Numbered from the stretch's first letter, positions 46,684-56,506 are shown. The stretch is 64,000 nucleotides of DNA from Acinetobacter tjernbergiae DSM 14971 = CIP 107465 (GCF_000374425.1 NZ_KB894366.1:1-64000), one strand, 5' to 3'. Translations and numbers: made by a program. Notes: a model not told the origin generated them from the letters alone.

Positions 46684-46986
46684 GACTTGATCCCCATGAA
46701 GAGAGTAAAAATAAAATCAAAGCGTTACACATCAATTCAAACCATAATGTTGTCTATAAGATTATTTCTGCAACATTTACGATTTCAATGCTTAAAAAAT
46801 TTAAGTCCGATGGCATCGCTCTTTTCATCCTAGAAAATCTTTGAACAGATATTTTCTGAAGAAACGTGTTTGCATAGTGCACGAGCAAAATAGAGGCAAC
46901 AAGAACCAAATTGCTCATAAAAACCTGAGCTTTTTTGCCAATTCGATGCATCAACATGACTGCGCACTTATGAGCTACAACAGAGA
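46684..46986. other. Intergenic region between two paralogues
   Basis: About 300 bases with no convincing gene. A minus-strand frame at 46754-46957 would encode a 67-residue product with one possible hydrophobic segment, but there is no ribosome site. The length suggests that the downstream paralogue has its own promoter. Confidence 0.5.
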
Positions 46987-47946
46987 CTAAGCAGCTTGAA
47001 CTTTCGGTGTAAATTGCTTAACAAAGAAAGGATGTAACGCGCCACCTTCAGACAATAATTTCTTTTCGTAGTATTCAAAATACGCAGAAGCATCATGATC
47101 ATTAGGATGAAAATTAGTACGCAGATAATCAAAAATTCGACCTTGTGTACTACCAAAAACACCATCTTTCGGACTAAAAACCAGTTTTATGCCACGGCGT
47201 GTATCTTTCCAAAATTTTGAAGTCAGCATCTCTTGAGGCCTACGCAAAACAGGAACAAATGTTGCGGCAAATGGAATCAAACCTAAAATCGTAAAATATG
47301 CGAGGAAGAAGCCAGAAATACGCAGTGCATAATTACCATTCAACGTTTGATAAACATCATAAGCGACATCTTTATGCTCAGATTCCTCTAACATGTGCCA
47401 CATCCAAAGCGCACGTGTTTTAGCATCATCAGAAAAATAAAAGTTTTGCTCATGTGCCATCATGTATTCAGCTAATACAGCCGTAAAATGCTCAATCCCC
47501 GCCATTAAAGAAAGTTTTAATGGTTGTGGAAATTTTAAGAAGATATGATCAAAAAATTGCTCGCCCAAGAAACGATAAAGTCTCACTGGATAGCCAAGCT
47601 CAACAATTGCATCATTAAACTCATTATGAAGTTTTGAGTGAATCGCTTCCTGACCAATCAATGAGGTCACACGCTGTCTTAAAATAGGATCTTTTAATAA
47701 ATCACGATGATGACGTGCTGTTTCAATAACTAAGTCTTCACCATAAGTCAAAAATACAGAAAGTGTCGCAAAGAAAATGGTCGCGAATTGATTGTTCATA
47801 TAAAATGATAAATCGACTTGCTTGCCTTCAAAACCAATTGCGAGATGTCGAATTGGAATACTTTTTTTACTTGCAAAATCAATTTGCTCAGTTATCGGGT
47901 TAGATTTAAATAAACTTAAACCTTTCTTTAATGTGTTGCTAATCAT
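46987..47946 (-). CDS. Ferritin-like predicted metal-dependent hydrolase (PF10118), copy 2
   Basis: This 319-residue protein is a paralogue of the next gene. It shares IPIRHLAIGFEGKQVDLSFY, YGEDLVIETARHHRDLLKDP, GQEAIHSKLHNEF, MAGIEHFTAVLAEYMM, WHMLEESEHKD and HPNDHDASAYFEYY with conserved spacing. It is the promoter-proximal gene of the group and the closest to the TetR gene. The tandem arrangement points to duplication. The catalytic function is unproven. Confidence 0.8.
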   Translation of the reverse strand: MISNTLKKGLSLFKSNPITEQIDFASKKSIPIRHLAIGFEGKQVDLSFYMNNQFATIFFATLSVFLTYGEDLVIETARHHRDLLKDPILRQRVTSLIGQEAIHSKLHNEFNDAIVELGYPVRLYRFLGEQFFDHIFLKFPQPLKLSLMAGIEHFTAVLAEYMMAHEQNFYFSDDAKTRALWMWHMLEESEHKDVAYDVYQTLNGNYALRISGFFLAYFTILGLIPFAATFVPVLRRPQEMLTSKFWKDTRRGIKLVFSPKDGVFGSTQGRIFDYLRTNFHPNDHDASAYFEYYEKKLLSEGGALHPFFVKQFTPKVQAA

Positions 47947-48435
47947 GGCTACACCTACCTACTTCACTTGAGCGTCATTTGCCCTTTACATTCTTTGAAT
48001 CAGGTTCATCTCTTTTCGTATCACTACATATTTTTGAGTTACGAAAAAACATTCGGGAGATTTTAGTGAACCTGATGTCCTACTAGAAACAATGTAAACC
48101 GATCTTATGTTCGGATTCAATTCGGGTAAAATTCCCCTTTTACATGAGACAAAGCAACGTATATAAATGCCTCTTTCTACTTTAAATAGTGAATTATTAG
48201 AATCTACAAAAATTCAACTTAAATGATATATATCAATAATATAGATAATTTTTTAAATTCTAAACTTTGGCAGGAAAATCTCTTTCTTTGCTTGAATGAA
48301 TATTTTTATTACAAATAAAAACTCGATATTAAAAAGTATGTAATTTTATTTGTTCGGATTATACCTATGAGCCTTTTACTTCATACGACAGCATGTTAGT
48401 CTGACGTTATGTTCGGATTTAGATAACAATACTTT
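47947..48435. promoter_or_regulatory. Divergent control region with three TGTTCGGATT repeats
   Basis: Exact direct copies of TGTTCGGATT are at 48109-48118, 48351-48360 and 48410-48419. The first and third are also preceded by the same TTA. The third lies only 16 bases before the TetR start and is flanked by GTTAT and ATAAC, an inverted repeat. The remaining sequence is AT-rich and non-coding. The arrangement fits a TetR operator that controls both the regulator and the catabolic-looking genes to its left. Binding is inferred. Confidence 0.6.
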
Positions 48436-49053
48436 ATGACTACTCGTAAACCACGCCAGACTCGATCAAAGGTCACCGTAGACACCATTATTGAAGCAGG
48501 TTTTATTGCTGTTGCAACAAATGGGACGAGTGGAACCACAACACGGCACATCGCCGATATTGCAGGTGTTAGTGTCGGCTCTTTATACGAATATTTTAAA
48601 AATAAAGAAGAAATCTACGATGCAATGGCAAAATCATTTGTCAAAGAAGTGCTTGATATGGTTAAAGAGCTTACACCGATCATCGTTGAAATGGAGTTAG
48701 AGCCTTTATTTGAAATGATTTTCTATACCTTTCGTGACTTGCTGACGAGAGACAATGATCGTTATCTGATCTGTCTCCGATACGCGACTGAACTCAAATA
48801 TGAACGCTATATCGGACAAATCGAAATGGCATTAATGGAAGTACTGATGAAATATATGATGCGTCATCCAAGATATTTGAAAATAAATAATCTGAGCGTA
48901 ACTGCGTATATCAGCATTAATAGCAGTATTTTTAATGTAGCGCGACATCTCATTTTGCCTAACCCACAAATCAGTTTTGATGAAATGGTGAAAGGTTTAA
49001 GCAATATGATTATTAGCTATATTGAAACCGAATTAGCCAAAGCAGAAAGCTAA
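48436..49053 (+). CDS. TetR-family transcriptional regulator
   Basis: The 205-residue protein has the N-terminal TetR helix-turn-helix (about residues 10-60) with TTTRHIADIAGVSVGSLYEYFKNKEEIYDAM. The variable C-terminal ligand domain follows. It is divergent from the ferritin-like hydrolase, SDR, monooxygenase and methyltransferase genes and sits next to three copies of a 10-base repeat, so it probably represses them and itself. The ligand may be a hydrophobic substrate or product of those enzymes; that is speculation. Confidence 0.9.
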   Translation: MTTRKPRQTRSKVTVDTIIEAGFIAVATNGTSGTTTRHIADIAGVSVGSLYEYFKNKEEIYDAMAKSFVKEVLDMVKELTPIIVEMELEPLFEMIFYTFRDLLTRDNDRYLICLRYATELKYERYIGQIEMALMEVLMKYMMRHPRYLKINNLSVTAYISINSSIFNVARHLILPNPQISFDEMVKGLSNMIISYIETELAKAES

Positions 49054-49076
49054 AAAGAGCCTTATGGCTCTTTTTT
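49052..49076 (+). terminator. Rho-independent terminator after the TetR gene
   Basis: AAAAGAGCC and GGCTCTTTT pair around a 3-base loop and are followed by TTTTT. It lies directly after the TetR stop. Confidence 0.8.
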
Positions 49077-49081
49077 AAAAT

Positions 49082-49105
49082 CGCTTAAGCTTTTGGGATT
49101 AAGCG
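49082..49105 (-). terminator. Hairpin ending the surface operon
   Basis: CGCTTAA and TTAAGCG arms enclose a 10-base loop immediately after the OmpA-like stop, followed on the minus strand by ATTTTAAAAAA. It is a moderate candidate for the end of the 15 kb operon. Confidence 0.5.
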
Positions 49106-50287
49106 CTATTTCTCTATCTGTAGATCTTGGCGTTGCTTGAAGGTCATGACTTCTTTTCCTTCAGGGTCAACATATATCAATTCTACCCTACGGCTTAAAG
49201 CATGACCGAACTTCCGATTTTCATCATCAATGGTTTGCTTTTTCCCTTTTGCTTCAACCGCAACTCGATCTAGATGAATGCCTTGTTGCTGAAGATATGC
49301 AAGTACACTCTTTGCTCGTCTCATCGAAAGTTTCAAATTATATTGTTCACTTGCACGAGCATCAGTAAAGCCATATAAAGTCAATGTATAGGTTGGGTTC
49401 TCTTTTAAGAACGCCACAACTTGATTTAATACGTCAATTGATTCTTTAGACAAATTCGATTGATCCAAAGCAAAATGAACGACATTGGGTACATTGGATT
49501 GAATAATCGGTAATGGTTGAGGAACAACTTTTTGTTCAGGTGACCAAATCGGCCATTGTCCCTTCACACCATGACATCCTTTATCATCACCATTCAACTC
49601 TTGCAAAGATGGATAAGTGACTTTAGGTAATTCTTGAATTATTCCAGACTTACAAGCAAATGCTTTTTGATTTGCCTGATCTATAAGACTTTGAGCAGAT
49701 AAAAATAACTCTCTCGAATGTCTCCATCCAAGTTCACAGTGTTCAGCAGCAGCCCAAACTAACATGACCTCAGCTTGAGCAATCTCAGCTTGAGCACATG
49801 AGAAACCCTCATGTTGCTTCAATAACTCCGCATTTGCCCAAAGATCTCTACGCATTACACTTGATTCAGAAAGTATTGGCGTCGTTAGGCTCAATTTTTC
49901 AATTTGCCCTTGTTCTAAACCCTCAATAATCTTTCTTGCCTGTTCGAGTGCTTCTACTCGAGCAGAACTCAAACTTTTCTCACTGCCCTCGTGTGCTGCA
50001 TAACCCAACCACGCTAAAGCTTTTACAGCCTGATAATAGCTAATATTTTCTGATGGCTTTAGGTACGGTAAAAGGCGCGTTTGTAAAGCTGCGACCTGTT
50101 GATCTTTTGGATTAAACGGTTTCTGCTGATCCACATCTTGAACCAATAAACGAGTTGGCTCTCCAACTACAACTTGCTCAGATACAGACTCAGCAAATGC
50201 AAAACTACTCATCAGAAGCAGACAAGCAGATGCTCCAATATAAAAAGGAGAACACATTCTATATACATCATTTTGAAGATATTTCAT
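49106..50287 (-). CDS. Exported OmpA-family peptidoglycan-binding protein
   Basis: The 393-residue product has a signal peptide (CSPFYIGASACLLLMSSFAFA, ending near residue 34). A helical middle region with many Glu and Ala follows (about 60-200), then an OmpA C-terminal-like domain (about 268-385) with FALDQSNLSKES, YGFTDARASEQYN, LSMRRAKSVLAYL and ALSRRVELIY. These residues bind peptidoglycan in OmpA, Pal and MotB. It starts 2 bases after the stop of the 2034-residue barrel-like gene, so the two are probably translated together. It most likely anchors that protein to the cell wall. Confidence 0.88.
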   Translation of the reverse strand: MKYLQNDVYRMCSPFYIGASACLLLMSSFAFAESVSEQVVVGEPTRLLVQDVDQQKPFNPKDQQVAALQTRLLPYLKPSENISYYQAVKALAWLGYAAHEGSEKSLSSARVEALEQARKIIEGLEQGQIEKLSLTTPILSESSVMRRDLWANAELLKQHEGFSCAQAEIAQAEVMLVWAAAEHCELGWRHSRELFLSAQSLIDQANQKAFACKSGIIQELPKVTYPSLQELNGDDKGCHGVKGQWPIWSPEQKVVPQPLPIIQSNVPNVVHFALDQSNLSKESIDVLNQVVAFLKENPTYTLTLYGFTDARASEQYNLKLSMRRAKSVLAYLQQQGIHLDRVAVEAKGKKQTIDDENRKFGHALSRRVELIYVDPEGKEVMTFKQRQDLQIEK

Positions 50288-50289
50288 AT

Positions 50290-53200
50290 TTATGGTTCTC
50301 TTGAAGCATTCACTGTAGCATTATTATTAGAGAATAGATTCTCATCAAACTTGAATCTAAAACGAACATAAGCACCCTGAATTGTAGTATCACTATCTGC
50401 TAAATCATCATCTTTATAACCTGAGAAATTATAGCCACCAGACAACCATAAGTTTGCTGCAACAAGATATCCAACCTCTCCACCAACAAGAACTCGGCGT
50501 CCTGAACTCATATCCGACCATAGTACGCCAGTATGAACACCCGCATCCCATCGTTCATTAATGTCATACATTGCTCTTGCGCTGAACATATGAGTCATAC
50601 CACTAGACTCTAAACCAGAGAATGTCGTATCTACATTTTTCACAGCATATTGACCAGACAGCGTAAGATCTCGTGTTGGGTGATAATTTAAATGATTCGA
50701 GAAAATATAAACATGTTTAAGATAAGGATTACTTAAATCTGTTTTATTGTCATCATAACGATATTCAACTTTAGCTAGCGCATCAAAACGATTGTGTTCT
50801 GTATCACGATAAGCCAATCCTAATTGGAAGCGATCCACTAAACGATCACCTCCACTATTACTTTTACTATCTGTTAGACTCACGACATTTTTTGCTAATA
50901 ATGTCACATCATCTGAATATTTATAAGCAACACCTAAGTTATTTAGAATCGTATCAGACTGATCTGACCAACGTGCCTCAATACGAGCAACTGCTTTCCA
51001 GTTCGGATTCTTTAAGTATTCCAAACCTAAAGACGCGGCTGTGCTATCAGAGCTTAGATTATTATTATTTGATAACGATTTAGTTTGTTCAAAACTCGTA
51101 TTAGCATAAAAACCTTTTTCAAGTTCCCAACGGTTACGTAAACCAATTGCAGCTTCTGCCTCTCTTGCACTAATACCATCACGAACACGATATTCACTAA
51201 ATGCTGTACCATTATTGTTGTACTTACTATCAAGACCGAATACCGTTACATTTCGGCGTTGATTGCTATTCAAATCATAAAGACCACTAATACTCGAAAC
51301 TAACTCATGGCGACCATAAGCACGAAGTTTCGAATTAATTTGATAATTCGCACCTAGCGCCAAAATACGACGATCTGCTTCAGAGATGTCTTGTTCATAT
51401 TCAGCAAAGACATTCGAACCTTGCCAAGGAAGTTGGCTTGTTAACTTAGATCGAACAGTCACACCATGGTATGGAGTTACTTGTGTGGTATTCAATGTTG
51501 CTGGATTAGATGACTCATCATAATATTTTAAACCAAGCTCTACAGCTAAAATGCGATTTATTGCACGCTCAATGCTTGCAGATACACCTTGGTTAACACC
51601 ACTTAATTGATCTTCGGTACGAATTGCTTCTAATTTAGCCAAACCAACTTTGTTTAATTGAATACGCCCTTTAATTCCGCTTTCTTTACGACCTGCTGTA
51701 ATTGGTGCGGCTGTATTATAGAAACCTGTATCTGCTTGGTTATGATAAACCTTCATTTCCAAGTCTTTGTACGAATAATTTAATTCAACTCGTGCAGCAT
51801 CGCCTGATAATTTACCCGTTGCATCTGGTTGTACATTAATTTGTGTTAATGAATTCAGACCATCATTAATATTCTCAGACCGTGCAAACTCAGCAACCAA
51901 TTTACCTTTATCATTGGCAAATTTAACCACTGTATTTACACTCGCCAATTGATCTTGAGTCAGTGGATTATTGCTCTTCACATAAGAAGCACCCACTTTG
52001 ACTTGGTCTGTGACTTTTACAGAACCAGACACACCACCAACGGTATATTCTTCGCCACCTTGATCAGATTCAACTGTAATGCGTAAAAACACTGGGTTTA
52101 AATCAGCATCAACACTTGAAACTGGGTCTTTGAGATAAATACTATTACTAAAAGTATCAACTTCATAATCAGTAAAACGGGTCAAAGTTGTACGTGTAAT
52201 AATTAAACCTGGATTATTACGATCACGGGTAATAACTTCCACTTTTTCACTGTTATCACGAACATCTTGGGCATTAACGCCACCTAGGCTGTATGGACCT
52301 GAAATGCCCATAGCACGTTGTTCATTCACAACTTGTTGCGTATTAGTCTGTGCAGCAAATGCAGTTACTTTATATTTATCAACTTCTATAGTACTGCGAA
52401 CACCTGTTAATGAACGGTTATATTGTCCTAAAGATAAACCTTCATCATTTTCAGTACGCGTTACATAGTCACCATACATTGCATATGAACGTCCTTTATC
52501 AACACGGACATATAATTTGCTGGTTGATTGAGCATCAAAGCCTTTGGCAGCAGAGTCACCGTAAACTGGGTAATATTCATCAGGACGAATATCACGGAAT
52601 AATCGTTGTTTTTTGTCTTTATCTGAATCATAAGCAAGTGTCAGGAGGTATTCACCTTTGACCTTACCTTTCAAAAATAATGCAGCTCGACCTGTTAAAT
52701 TACGCTTACCATCTTTTGAAGTGGAGATTTCATTTAATTCTTCTTCAAAGCCATCATTTGAATGCACGCCACCGAGTTCTTTAGGGTCAAATTTTTTAAA
52801 ATTAAATGAACCTTCAACCATACCAACCGCAATAATTGGTCTTAAATCGGGTAAGAAACGAATCGGTGTACTTGAATGGAAAATACCACTTTCAACCGAT
52901 AGTGTTCCTTCTCCAGCTTCAATAGGTGCTTGAATCGGAACCGTTAATGTTCCACCTTCAACAAATACTTGAATACCTGGTTGTTTTGGATCTAAATCCA
53001 CTAAATCAATTTTACCAATTGAGCTGTCTAAGGTAATAGGTGTACGGCTAGAAACCAGTGTTCCATGACGATCAACAACTTTCAAAGTTACATTAAAACG
53101 ATCACGGCCATTCGCTTGTGGAATTATTTTACTTGATTCGAGTTGTAGCTTATCCAATTGATCTGGTGCAATTACATTAATACGTTTTGTATCACGCGTG

Positions 53201-56200
53201 TTACCCATCATGTCAACTTGGCGTACTTCAATTGTGTTATGACCTGCTTTCAGATCAACACCAATAAAATCTAAACCCGAAACTTGTAAATCAGGCAGAA
53301 CTGCACGCTTACCAATCCGCTTTTCAGGAACTTGTGTTCCATTTACCCAAAGCTCAAGTTGAGTACCAGCAGCTCCTTTTATTTGTATAGCAGTTTGGGG
53401 ATAAGCTAATACTTGTCCATCTTTTAAATTCAAGATTTCTAATTGATTATTAGAAGCTGTTTCTAAAGCTGTTTCCAAGTTGATCATTTTAGCCGAGTTT
53501 ACTAATGCGGCCTGTGTTTCATCGGGTACCACTAAAGTTGAAGAGCTTGGTAAAGCAACTGAAGACTTTGCACCTGACTTTTCTGGTTCAAATTGAACTT
53601 CTTTAAGCTCTTTAATCTGCTCTTTTGAAAAATCTAGATTACAATTCGCTTGAACACCAACAACCGAAATACAACCACTTGCTGGCTGCCCACGTACATC
53701 TGTAACTTTAGAAAAAATTGGGTCAACGGTTAAATCAGAACGCAATACTTGTTCTAGATTTGTATTATCTTGCTCAATTTGTTTTTTGCGTTCTAAAACA
53801 TGTTGAATAAGTGGTTGTGAACATTGACCTGCACCATCCGCAATTGCAAAATCTGCTCGGTGTAACTCACCACGTTTTAAATCTACAAAACGACTATTTG
53901 GATCCCCAGCTTGTCGATTACTAATTAATACCAACTCAGAACCAATCGGTAAACTTGTACGATCAACTTTTAAAACATGCGTTTTCGCACTAATGCCGTA
54001 GAAGTCATATTTGCCTTCACTATCCGTGATAACATAACTACCATCTTCTAGATAAATACGTACACCAGGAACACCAATTTCACCTGCATCTTGCACACCA
54101 TTGCGATTACAATCTGTAAAGATTTTACCTACAATAAAACCATCTGCAATCATTGCACCTGGCGTAACTTCGACTTTTGCTGATGCTTCATTAGACTCAG
54201 TACCTTTTTTATCTTTGGCACGAACACGGTTAATACCATCACCATTCAGTGCATTTGGTCCAATATAAACTCGATATTGGACTTTCACTTCTTTGTTCGG
54301 ATTAAGCGTTCCCAATCCAAGTGTTAAATAAGGACCTTTGCCACCCAATGGATCTGCAACTTTGGTTCCATCAACACGCATTGAACCTTGTACATACACA
54401 AAACCACGAGGCAATGTATCTGTAATTGAAACATCGGTTGAATCTACGGTACCACGATTTGCAACAGTGACCGTATATTCTTCAAATTCACCTATTTCCG
54501 CTGTCTTATTCGAAACAGCTTTTTTTACAAATAAAGAAGAATTTGTATTTGATGATTCAGGATCAATCGGAATATCAATATTCAGCGCTGGATCGCCATT
54601 ATTTAAAGTAAATTGTCCTGCATATGACCATTTAAGATCAACCGCTTTATCTGCAGGAAAACTTGGATATACCGATTTGTCACTCACAAAGGTGTAACGA
54701 GAATTCCCAGGAATCGTACTAGTATCAACAACAAAACTATATGTACCAGCGATAACTAAGGGATAAATAAACTCCCCAGCACTATTTGTTACTTGTTTTG
54801 CTGGTAAAGAAATCAAATCACCTGTTTGAGCATTTAATTCAAATGCAACATTACTTCCAATTGGTTGACCACTTTGATCTAATAGTGTGACTGTAGCCCC
54901 TGCAACAGGTAAGCCTGTTTTAGCATCGAATACAGTACCATATGGATCCATTAACACATTGGTATTAATATCCGTGATTGTCTCAGTTGATTGCCCTTGA
55001 GCATCTAAGCAATCGGTTAAACTAATATCAACCTTATCTCGTTTAAGCGTCTGTAAAACGGAATCATATGGAATACCTTTATCTGAAAGAGTTGTTGGCA
55101 AGGTATAATGGAATACTCCAGTATTAGCACCTGTTTCAATACCAATAACATCTTCTATATCACCTGTTTTTGTAGATTTAATACGAATTTTAACACGATC
55201 AGAAACATAACGATCTGCATTACAGCTTGCATTTTTAGCTTCTATATTAAGTGGTTTATTTACACTACCTGTTGCTAAAATATTTTTAAAATCACCCGTA
55301 TTATTTGTAATATTAGCTGAACCACTCACTACAGTAGAGGCAATATTTGATAAAACAACTTTCTGGCTATCAGTAACTGCATAAGATACTTGATACGTAT
55401 TTTTAACCGTTGTTTTTGCAATATTACGGTTCATACTGACGACAAGATCAATTTGCTCAGAGGTATTCGCCTCAATTTGAGGAAAACCAACCACTAATTG
55501 ATTTATTTGAGTTACATCATTAGGCGCAATTGTCGTATAACGATCAGTTGCAAGTTTATATAAAATCTTTGCTTGTGAATTTTTTGCTATCGCAGATTTA
55601 AATGTAGTATTCGCAGGTAATTCATCAATCAATAGTACCATTTTTTGCAATTGCCCATCAATGGTAACATCGATCGGTCTAGCTAGTTTCTTACCTTGGT
55701 TACTAATGTTTAATGTGTAATTTAAATCATAATTTGCTGTCGCAGACGGTTCGAACGTTTTTTGTAGGACTTCCTTAGTAGCAACTAATTTTGCACCATA
55801 ACTCACAGCACTATCTACTGCAGTCGCTGTTACATTACTATCTTCGACTACCTTTGCTTTGATCGGTAAATTAAACTGTTGACCTTCTGTTAAATTTGAA
55901 TTTGTTGTTGCAACAACCCATAAATTGACACTCTGACCAATTTTTAAAGGCACTGATGTCGTTATTTGTTGATCATTTGTATCAAACTGACCATCTTTGT
56001 TTGTATCTATATAGATTTTAATATTATTTAATTCATTTATTGTTACTGCTTCTAGCTCAACATTAACTGGTGCATTACTATTATTTGATAAGGTATTTGC
56101 CCATATCACTCTGACATTAGGTTCAGTATCGAGTATTGGAGGTGTTGTTAAAGTAATTGCATATAATGCTGAAACGTTAACCTCTACTGCATTTGAAACA

Positions 56201-56394
56201 GACTGCTGTTCTTTACCATTTGCAGCAATAAAAGTTGCATATGCAATATTTTGGATGGTACTACCAACTTCAGGAATATTCGCTGCATGACCGTACTGCA
56301 TTGACAATATCGATAATGTCAACGTCGATAACATGAAAGTCATGTTTTGGCATACTTGAATTTGCTTCTGTCGTAGCACAGCTTTACCCTTCAA
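50290..56394 (-). CDS. Giant 2034-residue outer-membrane barrel protein with DUF11 and SdrD-B-like domains
   Basis: The protein starts with a signal peptide (MTFMLSTLTLSILSMQYGHA). An N-terminal repeat module (about 40-350) with GSTIQNIAYATF and the DTNKDGQFDTND loop is followed by a carboxypeptidase-regulatory-like segment (about 480-560). A DUF11 domain (about 618-745, NRGTVDSTDVSITDTLPRGF) and an SdrD-B-like domain (about 755-830, DCNRNGVQDAGEIGVPGV) follow. Next is an Ig-like region (about 1080-1215). The rest (about 1230-2034) has long alternating beta patterns (TGRAALFLKGKVKGEYLLTL, VYGDSAAKGFD, GAYVRFRF) that look like a large outer-membrane barrel. It is coupled to the OmpA-like gene by a 2-base gap and is preceded by the 904-residue DUF11 gene. 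Function is unknown. Confidence 0.75.
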   Translation of the reverse strand: MKGKAVLRQKQIQVCQNMTFMLSTLTLSILSMQYGHAANIPEVGSTIQNIAYATFIAANGKEQQSVSNAVEVNVSALYAITLTTPPILDTEPNVRVIWANTLSNNSNAPVNVELEAVTINELNNIKIYIDTNKDGQFDTNDQQITTSVPLKIGQSVNLWVVATTNSNLTEGQQFNLPIKAKVVEDSNVTATAVDSAVSYGAKLVATKEVLQKTFEPSATANYDLNYTLNISNQGKKLARPIDVTIDGQLQKMVLLIDELPANTTFKSAIAKNSQAKILYKLATDRYTTIAPNDVTQINQLVVGFPQIEANTSEQIDLVVSMNRNIAKTTVKNTYQVSYAVTDSQKVVLSNIASTVVSGSANITNNTGDFKNILATGSVNKPLNIEAKNASCNADRYVSDRVKIRIKSTKTGDIEDVIGIETGANTGVFHYTLPTTLSDKGIPYDSVLQTLKRDKVDISLTDCLDAQGQSTETITDINTNVLMDPYGTVFDAKTGLPVAGATVTLLDQSGQPIGSNVAFELNAQTGDLISLPAKQVTNSAGEFIYPLVIAGTYSFVVDTSTIPGNSRYTFVSDKSVYPSFPADKAVDLKWSYAGQFTLNNGDPALNIDIPIDPESSNTNSSLFVKKAVSNKTAEIGEFEEYTVTVANRGTVDSTDVSITDTLPRGFVYVQGSMRVDGTKVADPLGGKGPYLTLGLGTLNPNKEVKVQYRVYIGPNALNGDGINRVRAKDKKGTESNEASAKVEVTPGAMIADGFIVGKIFTDCNRNGVQDAGEIGVPGVRIYLEDGSYVITDSEGKYDFYGISAKTHVLKVDRTSLPIGSELVLISNRQAGDPNSRFVDLKRGELHRADFAIADGAGQCSQPLIQHVLERKKQIEQDNTNLEQVLRSDLTVDPIFSKVTDVRGQPASGCISVVGVQANCNLDFSKEQIKELKEVQFEPEKSGAKSSVALPSSSTLVVPDETQAALVNSAKMINLETALETASNNQLEILNLKDGQVLAYPQTAIQIKGAAGTQLELWVNGTQVPEKRIGKRAVLPDLQVSGLDFIGVDLKAGHNTIEVRQVDMMGNTRDTKRINVIAPDQLDKLQLESSKIIPQANGRDRFNVTLKVVDRHGTLVSSRTPITLDSSIGKIDLVDLDPKQPGIQVFVEGGTLTVPIQAPIEAGEGTLSVESGIFHSSTPIRFLPDLRPIIAVGMVEGSFNFKKFDPKELGGVHSNDGFEEELNEISTSKDGKRNLTGRAALFLKGKVKGEYLLTLAYDSDKDKKQRLFRDIRPDEYYPVYGDSAAKGFDAQSTSKLYVRVDKGRSYAMYGDYVTRTENDEGLSLGQYNRSLTGVRSTIEVDKYKVTAFAAQTNTQQVVNEQRAMGISGPYSLGGVNAQDVRDNSEKVEVITRDRNNPGLIITRTTLTRFTDYEVDTFSNSIYLKDPVSSVDADLNPVFLRITVESDQGGEEYTVGGVSGSVKVTDQVKVGASYVKSNNPLTQDQLASVNTVVKFANDKGKLVAEFARSENINDGLNSLTQINVQPDATGKLSGDAARVELNYSYKDLEMKVYHNQADTGFYNTAAPITAGRKESGIKGRIQLNKVGLAKLEAIRTEDQLSGVNQGVSASIERAINRILAVELGLKYYDESSNPATLNTTQVTPYHGVTVRSKLTSQLPWQGSNVFAEYEQDISEADRRILALGANYQINSKLRAYGRHELVSSISGLYDLNSNQRRNVTVFGLDSKYNNNGTAFSEYRVRDGISAREAEAAIGLRNRWELEKGFYANTSFEQTKSLSNNNNLSSDSTAASLGLEYLKNPNWKAVARIEARWSDQSDTILNNLGVAYKYSDDVTLLAKNVVSLTDSKSNSGGDRLVDRFQLGLAYRDTEHNRFDALAKVEYRYDDNKTDLSNPYLKHVYIFSNHLNYHPTRDLTLSGQYAVKNVDTTFSGLESSGMTHMFSARAMYDINERWDAGVHTGVLWSDMSSGRRVLVGGEVGYLVAANLWLSGGYNFSGYKDDDLADSDTTIQGAYVRFRFKFDENLFSNNNATVNASREP

Positions 56395-56430
56395 CTAAAT
56401 AGTCTAAATAAAAAAAATTAAAATTATTTT

Positions 56431-56463
56431 ATATGGGCATCTGCACAAAACAAATGCCCATAT
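56431..56463 (-). terminator. Attenuator-like hairpin inside the surface operon
   Basis: ATATGGGCAT and ATGCCCATAT are perfect 10-base arms around a 13-base loop in the 112-base gap between two large genes. On the minus strand the sequence after it is T-rich (TTTTAATTTTTTTTATT). It could partly stop transcription and set the ratio of the 904-residue to the 2034-residue protein. Confidence 0.6.
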
Positions 56464-56506
56464 ATTTAATCAATTCATAATCAACAATAAAATTGTCGAA
56501 TGAATA

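Noticed and set aside
46754..46957. A 67-residue minus-strand frame between the two ferritin-like hydrolase genes
   Set aside because: No ribosome site; mixed composition with only one hydrophobic segment. Conserved synteny would be needed to believe it.
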